Shown: positions 47,462 through 55,317 of the stretch, piece by piece | Layout: the number at the start of each line of letters is the position of its first letter | Position numbering within the stretch: position 1 is the stretch's first letter | Origin: JAKAAZ01 sp963817855 | Lineage (GTDB): Bacteria; Acidobacteriota; Terriglobia; Terriglobales; Acidobacteriaceae | DNA: 64,000 nt | Direction: 5' to 3' | NCBI GenBank assembly: GCA_963817855.1 | Contig: CAWFQA010000002.1 | Coordinates: 496,001 to 560,000, forward strand | Notes under the pieces: model-generated | Seen by the model: the letters and a program-made list of their open reading frames with translations, nothing else | Databases searched by the model: none | What the model was told of the DNA's origin: nothing | Translations under genes and position numbers: made by a program

Positions 47462-49201
47462 ATGGTGATGCATTCCAAACGTGGCCTACTCGGACCAACT
47501 CTGCCGGTGATAAGCTTTCTCGCTTTCTCAATCGCATCAGCTTCTGCTTCTGCCGCTCCCGCGCCCGCTCGAGTATCGGCAAGCCCTTCATCAGCCGTGC
47601 AGAATTCGATCCCTCCGCCGCCGATGGGGTGGTCTTCTTGGAACAGTTTCGCCAACACGGTGGATTCGGCTGTCATCATGCAACAAACGAAGGCGCTGGT
47701 CGCGACAGGGATGCAGAAGGCCGGATATCGGTATATCAATCTTGACGAGGGATGGTGGCTGGGAAATCGCGACAACCACGGCAACATCATTGTCGATCCG
47801 AAACAATGGCCGGCGATTGCACCCGGTGAACGTGCCGGCGACATGTCAAACATTGTCAAATACATTCATAGTTTCGGATTGAAAGCGGGCATTTACACGG
47901 ATGCTGGCGAAGCTGGTTGCAGCTATTACAGCCCCGACATTGGTCCACACATGCCACACACTGGCAGCGAGGGACATTACGACCAGGACTTTCTGCAGTT
48001 CGCAAAATGGGGCTTTGATTACGTTAAGGTCGACTGGTGCGGCGGGAATAGCGAAAACCTGGATCCCGCCGTGCAATATGCAGCAATCGCGCACGCAATT
48101 GAGCAAGCGGAAAGGATCACTGGACATTCCCTCTATTTCTCGATCTGCAACTGGGGCAAACAGAGTCCCTGGACATGGGCTCCCGGCATTGGCGGCGTCC
48201 GCAGCGACATCTGGCGTATCAGCGGCGATATCGTAAATCCGATCGTCGCCAATAGTATTCGCAGCAAAGGACTAGTGGACTTTCCGAAAGTCCTCTCCAA
48301 TTTCGATCGCGGTATTCACCCTGAGGCGCAACATACCGGCTTCTACAACGATCCAGACATGATGGTTGTAGGAATGCCCGGCATGTCGGAACAGCAGGAC
48401 CGAGTGCATCTTGCTTTATGGGCAATCTCCGGGGCTCCATTGCTGCAGGGCGCTGACCTCACCAAGCTCAACCAAGCCACCATTGCCAGTCTTACCAATC
48501 CTGAGATGATCGCGATCGATCAGGATTCGCTTGGCCTGCAAGCAATTTTGGTGGCTCAACCTGGTCCAGGTCTTCAGGTGTGGAGCAAACCTTTGGCACA
48601 TCCCGGGGAACATGCCGTCGTGTTGCTGAACCGGACGGCCAGCGCGGCTTCCATCACCGTGGCCTGGAACGAAATCGGACTCAAGCCGTCGTCCTCCGCC
48701 ACAGTTCGGGACGTCTGGGCGCGTAAGTCTCTGGGATCGCATAGTTCGAGCTACACCGCTAACGTTTCGGCGGGAGACGCGACAATGCTGACGATCCGCG
48801 GCACCGATGAGAACGGAATCCGATATCAGGCGGAACCGGCGAACACAAGCCTCAAAAAAGAAGCAGCAGGCGCGCTTTGCGGAACTTGCTCGGCAGAAAC
48901 CGGCGCTACGATTGGCGGTCGGCGAGATCTCACCTTCAAGATCCTGCCTGGTCAGGGAACCACCTATGTCCGAATCTCCTATATCAACGGAGATAGCAGC
49001 CCTCGTATGATTCAACTGAAAGTGAACGAACAGATTCCAACTAACATAGATTTCCCGCCTACAGGAAGGAAGAGCGGCGCTGTCACGATCGAAGCAAATC
49101 TCGATCGCGCGGCAAAAAACAACTTGCTCACTTTTTCCTCTTCTTCCTGTGTTCCTGGTCCGGAAATTCAGTCAATCACCGTACTGGCAGGCGGTCATTG
49201 A
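47462..49201 (+). CDS. GH27 alpha-galactosidase, exported
   Basis: 579 aa from the ATG at 47462 (GAGGAGAAAAG directly upstream); a longer frame would bury the signal peptide. Residues 1-32 are a signal ending near SAAPA. The (beta/alpha)8 domain has PPMGWSSWNSF, YINLDEGWW, DYVKVDWCGGN with the nucleophile Asp, and RISGDI, where the family acid/base Asp is found. The C-terminal 100 residues form a beta-sandwich resembling a carbohydrate-binding module. It would release terminal galactose (or arabinopyranose) from plant oligosaccharides in the periplasm or outside. This supports plant-polymer use by the locus. Confidence 0.94.
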   Translation: MVMHSKRGLLGPTLPVISFLAFSIASASASAAPAPARVSASPSSAVQNSIPPPPMGWSSWNSFANTVDSAVIMQQTKALVATGMQKAGYRYINLDEGWWLGNRDNHGNIIVDPKQWPAIAPGERAGDMSNIVKYIHSFGLKAGIYTDAGEAGCSYYSPDIGPHMPHTGSEGHYDQDFLQFAKWGFDYVKVDWCGGNSENLDPAVQYAAIAHAIEQAERITGHSLYFSICNWGKQSPWTWAPGIGGVRSDIWRISGDIVNPIVANSIRSKGLVDFPKVLSNFDRGIHPEAQHTGFYNDPDMMVVGMPGMSEQQDRVHLALWAISGAPLLQGADLTKLNQATIASLTNPEMIAIDQDSLGLQAILVAQPGPGLQVWSKPLAHPGEHAVVLLNRTASAASITVAWNEIGLKPSSSATVRDVWARKSLGSHSSSYTANVSAGDATMLTIRGTDENGIRYQAEPANTSLKKEAAGALCGTCSAETGATIGGRRDLTFKILPGQGTTYVRISYINGDSSPRMIQLKVNEQIPTNIDFPPTGRKSGAVTIEANLDRAAKNNLLTFSSSSCVPGPEIQSITVLAGGH

Positions 49202-49390
49202 GGTCAAAAATTTGTATTTGACGCTTCAGTCTCGCAGTGGAGTGATAATTCGCGAACCGCATGGTCGTTGAGACAAATCCTTTCCCGTAAGTCGGACGAA
49301 TGAGGACTTGCCGGAAGGTGGACTGAAAGGAAACTGGAGCTCATGACGCCCGTTTCGTGCGTTGGGGAATGCGTTGGAATTCCCGTACTT

Positions 49391-49437
49391 GGTTGCGGAG
49401 CTGGATTTTAACCCGCGACCTTTGGGGTATGACTCAT
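49391..49437 (-). repeat. Degenerate 3'-half copy of tRNA-fMet (possible island attachment site)
   Basis: Forward bases from ggttgcggagctggatttta to 49437 match the 3' half of the tRNA-fMet at 57841-57917 (same strand), from about the anticodon CAT to the ACC of the 3' end, with one deletion and several substitutions. The stop codon of the neighbouring gene (49434-49436) falls at its edge. A displaced tRNA 3' end is the usual mark of integration into a tRNA gene. Confidence 0.65.
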
Positions 49438-50789
49438 GCCACCTTCTTGGTCCACGCTGAACCATTGGACCACCGGATCGTGTTGGGGCTTTCCAGAGCG
49501 CCTGTGTAGGCACGATCATCCGGGAACGTCACTTTAATGTTGGAGCTATCGATGATTGTTCCCTGCGCAGCAGGCCGATCAAAATCGGACATATCAACCT
49601 TTAGCGACGATGGTCCTTCCTGGATAACCGCGATCCAGGGGCTGCCATCGCTCCAACTACCGCTCAGGTCAAATGCAGTGTTGATAACCTTGGTCCACTG
49701 TGACCCGTTGGACCACCGAATCGCATTTCCCACAAGTTGACCCGTGTAGCTTGTATCGTCTGGAAAGGTGACGTTTATTTCGGAATAGTTGTCTACAGTG
49801 CCACTTGCCGCAGGCCTGCCATAGGCTGACATGTCGACTGACAAGGACCGACGTGAGACCGAAATGACCGCACTGTGACTGCTGCCATCGGTCCAATTTC
49901 CGTTCAAATTGGTTACGGTCACAATTGGGGTCCAGTCAGCCGGGAACTGCGTCGGCCAGGGATCGGTCTTGTAGCGCAGGCACCCACTACCAGCCGTCAC
50001 GAACTCGGCAAAGTTCCTATGGTGCCATCGAGCCTGACCCACACCCGCGACCCGCTCCGGCTGCTGCGCAAAAATTCCCCAATCGCTTAGATCCACGTGG
50101 GTGTCATTGTAATCAACTATGTTGCCCGGCCCGCCAGCTGGAAACTGTTGACACGGTGCGCTGACGCTCATGTAGTTGATAGCGGTAATGGCGGCGGCTT
50201 CAAACTCGCATATGGTGTTCCATACGCTCACTTCAACCCCCATTTCCCAGGCGCCCAAATCGGCTACCGAAGGGCCTTGCTTCCATGCATGGAAACCAAG
50301 GCGTCCGTTGCGGATGCGATATTCCACGTAGGTGCCATCGTCTGAAATCCACCGCTCGGCATCCTGGACAATCCCGGTCTTTGTCAGGGCCGGTGCGTCG
50401 AGGGCAACCAGGCCATCCGTTCCGATACGCGATTGACCCAGCTTATTCGCCCCTGGTCGCAAAGGTGCGAGGTCGATTGTCCGACCACCGATCACGAGTG
50501 TTCCATTGGCCGATGAGATGGTGTCCAAAAGCGGATCGCCAAAGGTTAGGACCGGGGTGCCGTCGGGCGATCGACGCACATATGTTCCTTTGCGGGAAAC
50601 GGACCCACCGATGCCGCCGTTCTCCTTTTTTGCGCCTAACATCTTAACGAGGTAGGCGTTGAGTTCATCTTGGCTGGCAAAAGAGGACTGGCCAGGCTGA
50701 ATCACTCCGCCGTGCGTTACGAACTCTGCCCCACCGTCCCCATGTAACGTACGAACCTGACTGATCGTAGAACTCTCTTTTGTCGGCAT
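49434..50789 (-). CDS. Unrecognised protein with two C-terminal beta repeats
   Basis: 451 aa from the ATG at 50789 (AGAGGA eight bases upstream). No signal peptide or membrane helix. The N-terminal 300 residues match no family I know; DLGAWEMGVEVSVWNTICEFEAAAITAINYM looks helical. The last 150 residues are two repeats of about 68 residues, each running LNGNWTDGS/LSGSWSDGS, a DMS..DRPAA/YGRPAA segment, VTFPDD..YTG and IRWSNGS.WTK. The WSNGS.W element occurs in other beta-strand repeat proteins. The gene ends exactly at the tRNA-fMet fragment, so it is the left-most gene of the putative island. Function unknown. Confidence 0.75.
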   Translation of the reverse strand: MPTKESSTISQVRTLHGDGGAEFVTHGGVIQPGQSSFASQDELNAYLVKMLGAKKENGGIGGSVSRKGTYVRRSPDGTPVLTFGDPLLDTISSANGTLVIGGRTIDLAPLRPGANKLGQSRIGTDGLVALDAPALTKTGIVQDAERWISDDGTYVEYRIRNGRLGFHAWKQGPSVADLGAWEMGVEVSVWNTICEFEAAAITAINYMSVSAPCQQFPAGGPGNIVDYNDTHVDLSDWGIFAQQPERVAGVGQARWHHRNFAEFVTAGSGCLRYKTDPWPTQFPADWTPIVTVTNLNGNWTDGSSHSAVISVSRRSLSVDMSAYGRPAASGTVDNYSEINVTFPDDTSYTGQLVGNAIRWSNGSQWTKVINTAFDLSGSWSDGSPWIAVIQEGPSSLKVDMSDFDRPAAQGTIIDSSNIKVTFPDDRAYTGALESPNTIRWSNGSAWTKKVA

Positions 50790-51215
50790 CGGAATATCCT
50801 CTCGCATTAAGGTTCAATCGTTAGTCTTCCCAGGCGAAGGTGCCACCTCAGGCGAAACTCTGGCAGTTCCGGCGTCTGGTATCACCTCAAAGTTGGTCAC
50901 TTCCCCCCGAATTGATCTGGTGCAGGACATGGTTGATCAAGTTTTTTCTGTTCTTTCCTGTTGCGATTCGAATGCATTTAGATAGTGACTGCTTAGCGGC
51001 GTTCGTTTCATTAAAGCGTCGATTTAATTCGAAGAAGCCGCAACTCGTGAGACACCCGGAAAAGATGGATCTTAAGCCCGTCCAGCAACTGCGCGACGAT
51101 CGATTAAGAACGGCTGATCTGGAATCCTAGCCTCTGTGCACCGAGAGGCAGATTCGGGAGAGTAGGATAAAACTGATTTTTCTCGTCCAGTACCCGGTGC
51201 GCTGGAGAAACTCCA
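50790..51215. promoter_or_regulatory. Divergent intergenic region in the island
   Basis: About 426 bp between divergent genes, so it should hold both promoters. Base composition is more AT-rich than the flanks. GGAGAAACTCC precedes the 51216 start. No gene, hairpin or clear promoter boxes recognised. Confidence 0.35.
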
Positions 51216-52892
51216 ATGAACAATCGTGTTGCTATTCTCGTCATACACGGCATGGGAGCACAGAAACCCTACGAAACGCTCGATCAATTTGCTCGTGGGG
51301 TGTGCGATGTGCTGCCCGAACAGACACAAACAAGCTATTCCCGTGAGATCTTTTTCCGCAATCATCCGGAAGATCCCACTCATCAACAGAAGGCGTGGAC
51401 GCAGGCCGTTGTTCGACTTTCGCGCTCACCCGATCACATTCCAGGATCGGAACATGGCTTCTCTCCCGGCCCTGAACTTATCGATTTGATTGAATATTAC
51501 TGGGCACCCATCATTAATGGCCGCGTAAAGGTCTTGCAATCCTTGCGCTTTCTCATCCGATCGGCGCTGAGTCCCTTTCAGTACCTGCGTGCCAACATGC
51601 TCGTGATTGACGAAATATCGAATCAAAAGGGCGCTGCCGCTGCTCGATTAACCAAACAGGAAGGCTTTTCGAATTCTCGTATTGGGCAAATTAGCTTCGT
51701 CCTATTGCGAGAGGTTGCTCGAACCGGTCTTGTTTTTTTTCCGATGATCTTGCTATTGGTAGGCATGTATTACCTTATGGCTCAGCCCCTTCTCACGGCC
51801 TTGAGCGGGGGGGCGAAGCAGGATTGGCTCAGCTACTTCTGGGCTGGTCCAAAACCCAGTACATACGAAATCGCCCGTTTAATTGCCACTCTACTGCGGT
51901 GGCTTCTACTCGGTATGTGTTTTAAATATCTATGGGACGAATACCGGCATCCCGGGCCTGCCCCATCAAGCATAAAGCCGCTAATCGTCTGGTCGCGGAT
52001 GATCGGGGGACTTGTCCTCTTACTTTTGGTGCTGCCACTGTTATTTTCGATGCTGATTCACCTCATCAACCCTCAATCGGTTTTGTTCGCGTCAAGGTGC
52101 TGCAGCGTTCATGCATTTAGGATCTTCGCCCACGAGTATGTTGCTGCGGCTCCCCCGAATCTTCACCTCTCGCATCTCGCTGGATATGCGGGTTTGGCGC
52201 TTCTCTTATATTTTCTCAATCTTTTTCTCACTACTGCTATCGGCGGTCTAGCCGTCTACTTGGGGTCTGATGAGCTGAGTGTGAATTTTGAGGCGCGATC
52301 CCAGATTTTGTCCGAGTGCTCCCAAACAGTGACCGAGCTTCTCGGACCTTTCCGCGATCTCTCACCCGAAGGAACCCAGGAATTTAGCTATGATCGCATC
52401 CTGATTGCAGCCCACTCCTTAGGCTCCGTCATTGCCTATGACGTGCTCAATGATCTAATTGCAAAACACCTGGATCGTGGTGCTCGCGATAGCATCGCCA
52501 CCCTACCTCTGGAGCGTGTCGCAGGCCTATTCACATTCGGGTGCCCCTTGAATAAGGTCTATTATTTTTTCCGAACCCGCACCGATCAAAAAACCACCAT
52601 CCTCAATCAAATCCTCTATGCTCTCCACAGTTTCCGGGTGCGTACTCCCACACCAAGCGGGTCTGCATTGATTTCCGCACCCTTCTCCAAAGACTTCCGA
52701 TGGTTGAATGCATGGTGCAGGCGTGACGTCATCAGCGGTCGGATGGTCTTCTATCAAGCGGATGAAAATCGCGTTGTAAGTCAAGGCTTTGAACCAGCAA
52801 CGGCCCACATAGGCTACTGGAAGAATCCTTTGCTCTATCGCTTTTTCGTGGAGCTGATTGCCGCTTCTCCTGGTTCGGGGCGACAGGACTAA
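51216..52892 (+). CDS. Alpha/beta hydrolase with a membrane-domain insertion
   Basis: 558 aa. Strand one and oxyanion loop are VAILVIHGMG (residues 5-14). The nucleophile elbow is AHSLGS with Ser401, followed by YDVLNDL. Between these lie about 385 residues that include four predicted membrane helices (about 171-190, 218-237, 259-280, 322-348). Thus a membrane domain is inserted between two halves of a lipase-like hydrolase fold, an arrangement I do not recognise. Candidate acid and histidine lie after residue 450 but are not certain. It is first of three same-strand genes and has GGAG before the ATG. A lipid or acyl substrate is a guess. Confidence 0.8.
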   Translation: MNNRVAILVIHGMGAQKPYETLDQFARGVCDVLPEQTQTSYSREIFFRNHPEDPTHQQKAWTQAVVRLSRSPDHIPGSEHGFSPGPELIDLIEYYWAPIINGRVKVLQSLRFLIRSALSPFQYLRANMLVIDEISNQKGAAAARLTKQEGFSNSRIGQISFVLLREVARTGLVFFPMILLLVGMYYLMAQPLLTALSGGAKQDWLSYFWAGPKPSTYEIARLIATLLRWLLLGMCFKYLWDEYRHPGPAPSSIKPLIVWSRMIGGLVLLLLVLPLLFSMLIHLINPQSVLFASRCCSVHAFRIFAHEYVAAAPPNLHLSHLAGYAGLALLLYFLNLFLTTAIGGLAVYLGSDELSVNFEARSQILSECSQTVTELLGPFRDLSPEGTQEFSYDRILIAAHSLGSVIAYDVLNDLIAKHLDRGARDSIATLPLERVAGLFTFGCPLNKVYYFFRTRTDQKTTILNQILYALHSFRVRTPTPSGSALISAPFSKDFRWLNAWCRRDVISGRMVFYQADENRVVSQGFEPATAHIGYWKNPLLYRFFVELIAASPGSGRQD

Positions 52893-52998
52893 AGACACCA
52901 AGAATCCCGTCAAATCGTAACAAGAACATCCACTGGGATCGAATACACCCAAAAAACTTTTATTGAGGCCGTCCTTTGTTCTTGGCAGCGGGTACCAA

Positions 52999-54627
52999 AT
53001 GAAGCTAGAATTCACCCGCGCCCCTCCACAGGTGAGGCAAGTCATGAGACCACGCCCGCTTATTCTGATCCACGGGTACTCCGCAGACGAAAAAGCCTTC
53101 TACCCCCTGCGCGACCTGTTGGCGAAAAGCGGCGTTGACCTCAATTTCATTAACATCTGCTCCTACATATCCCTCAACAACGAAATCACCATTAAGGACA
53201 TTGCAGAAGGCTTAGGGCGTGCCTTTCGCTACGACGCGAGTCTGAACAAGAATTACGACATGGATACGTGCGAGTTTGATGCGATCGTTCACTCAACCGG
53301 AATGCTGGTTCTGCGCTCCTGGCTCACCAATTATGGATCCGCCGTGCGCGAAGCCAATCCTCGCCTTAACCGTCTCAAACACCTGATCGGCATCGCCCCC
53401 GCAACCTGGGGGTCGCCTCAAGCACACAAAGGACGAACTTGGCTCGGAGCGCTTGTGAAGGGAAATCGGGAACTTGGTCCGGATTTCCTAAATGCAGGTG
53501 ATACCGTTCTTGACGGGTTGGAATTGGGAAGCAAGTTCACTTGGGATCTCGCGCATATCGATCTGCTCGGTAAAGACCCCTACTACGGCAAGGCGGCGAA
53601 CACGCCCTACGTAAGTATTTTCATTGGCAATTCTCCGTATACAGGCTTGTCGAGCGTTGCGAACGAACCCGGAACTGATGGTACGGTCCGCTGGTCCGGC
53701 TGTGGCCTCAACACTCGGAAAATCACGATCAATCTTACCCGGTTTCCAACCGACGAGAATGGGAATCCAGCGGCGCACAGACTGACTATCTCGAACTGGG
53801 CAGATGACCGCCTGGACGTGCCCTTGATTGCGGTCAATGGCAGGAACCACTCGACAATCCTCTCCAACCCGGATCACGAGATGGTAGCCCTGATAGCGGA
53901 TTTTCTGAAAGTTGGCGTGGTCGATGCAGCCAACCCCAACGCGATTACTTACGAGAGTTGGCTGAATAGGGCTACAAAGTACGGCGAGTCCGGGAAAGCC
54001 GAAATGCTTATTAATCCGGGAGCCGGCATGCCCGCACTGACGGAGAGGATCGGTGCATTCGTTGGACACCTTATTGGAAAGGATCCCGATGCCCCCCTGG
54101 ATGGCTGGCAGCAGTTTGTTGTCCATGCCAAAGATGAACGGGGCGATGGCATCAACGACTACCTGCTCGAAGTTTTGCGCGAGGAGGATGGAAAGGACGT
54201 TTCTTTTGAGGAAATGTACACCGACGTACATGCGTATCGCGCCGACCCGAGTTATCGTTGTTTTCACATTCGTCTGCCACAAGGAATCTCCAAGCAAGAT
54301 GCAAGCCTGAAAATACGAGTGCACGCATCATCCGGCACGGCTCTCATCGGCTATCAAGGATACAAGGGCCTGCATTCAGATCAACAGCCTGCGAACTCGC
54401 CTGCCGATGAGGGTCAGGCAATGAATCCGGAAGCCGAGCCCGTCATTCTCGAAGTTAAGGACCTTGGAAACGGTACCGCGTCACTGTTCCATCCGTTTAC
54501 GACCACATTAATTGAGTTGCTTTTGAGCCGGGAGCCGATCCCATTGGGCCGGGTCAGCGAGGTTCTCAAGTTCGACATAGATAAAGAAAACCGAACAAAT
54601 ACCGGCGCAGACGTCTCAGGAAGTTGA
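52999..54627 (+). CDS. Lipase-like alpha/beta hydrolase, cytoplasmic
   Basis: 542 aa if it starts at the ATG at 52999; a TTG (52963) or the ATG at 53044 are alternatives and ribosome-binding signals are weak. Residues 18-27 give PLILIHGYSAD (oxyanion loop). The elbow FDAIVHSTGM has the Ser in HSTG, lacking the usual first Gly. Then follow IGIAPATWGSPQAH and a later VNGRNHSTIL that could carry the catalytic His. The C-terminal 200 residues are a separate domain of unknown type. It follows the membrane hydrolase by 106 bp and precedes a small membrane protein by 49 bp. Function unknown. Confidence 0.75.
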   Translation: MKLEFTRAPPQVRQVMRPRPLILIHGYSADEKAFYPLRDLLAKSGVDLNFINICSYISLNNEITIKDIAEGLGRAFRYDASLNKNYDMDTCEFDAIVHSTGMLVLRSWLTNYGSAVREANPRLNRLKHLIGIAPATWGSPQAHKGRTWLGALVKGNRELGPDFLNAGDTVLDGLELGSKFTWDLAHIDLLGKDPYYGKAANTPYVSIFIGNSPYTGLSSVANEPGTDGTVRWSGCGLNTRKITINLTRFPTDENGNPAAHRLTISNWADDRLDVPLIAVNGRNHSTILSNPDHEMVALIADFLKVGVVDAANPNAITYESWLNRATKYGESGKAEMLINPGAGMPALTERIGAFVGHLIGKDPDAPLDGWQQFVVHAKDERGDGINDYLLEVLREEDGKDVSFEEMYTDVHAYRADPSYRCFHIRLPQGISKQDASLKIRVHASSGTALIGYQGYKGLHSDQQPANSPADEGQAMNPEAEPVILEVKDLGNGTASLFHPFTTTLIELLLSREPIPLGRVSEVLKFDIDKENRTNTGADVSGS

Positions 54628-54676
54628 CGAATGAAAACCAACCTCAGAGATTTGTAGTGCCTGGAAAGGACTGACA

Positions 54677-55285
54677 ATGGCAACCGCACAGGAATCTCAG
54701 GAAAACCGGTTACTGACCTTCGCCAATGTTTTTAAAGGCTACATGGGGGTAATGCCGATTGTTACCGCTGCCCTCGCGCCCGTGCTTACCGCATTGAATG
54801 TCATTCCTGTGTATGAATCCCAGCGAAAGCCGCTAGCCGCGATCGCGGGAATCCTCGGTTTTCTCCTGCTCGCGTGGGTTTTTTATGTGCGGCGGACGAT
54901 CGCTCTCGGAAGTATTAAGCCTGGCTATCGAACCTTTTTCAATCTCTGCCCATTGATCCTTGTCCTTGCCAGCGTCTTCTGTTACGTAAGCTATACGAAT
55001 ACGCTCGACACATCGTTGTCGCAAATCTCTCAAACAAATTCAGCGGTCACGCGGGTGATCGCTCTTGCTACCTGGAGCGAAAGCAATGCAGTACCAGCGT
55101 CGCTGCGTTTGCAATTGTTGTATCTGGGGATGTTCCTCTTTGCGGAGGCAGCTTTCGTGTTGATGGCGTTGCGCGAATATTCCATCGATGTGCTGCATAT
55201 TTCAGAATACGACTGGATGTTCGGTTCTCAGGAAGGATCGGCGTCAGCCGCGACATTACCAGATTCGAGCGCGCACTCAGTCTGA
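54677..55285 (+). CDS. Small membrane protein of unknown family
   Basis: 202 aa with an AAAGGA about 8 bases before the ATG. Four membrane helices are predicted: about 25-47, 53-73, 92-110 and 147-165. No conserved polar motif is visible in them. The N-terminal 20 and C-terminal 30 residues are polar. It is third in the rightward island set behind two hydrolases, which suggests a shared membrane-associated job. No homologous family recognised. Confidence 0.75.
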   Translation: MATAQESQENRLLTFANVFKGYMGVMPIVTAALAPVLTALNVIPVYESQRKPLAAIAGILGFLLLAWVFYVRRTIALGSIKPGYRTFFNLCPLILVLASVFCYVSYTNTLDTSLSQISQTNSAVTRVIALATWSESNAVPASLRLQLLYLGMFLFAEAAFVLMALREYSIDVLHISEYDWMFGSQEGSASAATLPDSSAHSV

Positions 55286-55317
55286 CTCGTGTCCTACCAT
55301 GGCCGCCAAAAGCTCGA

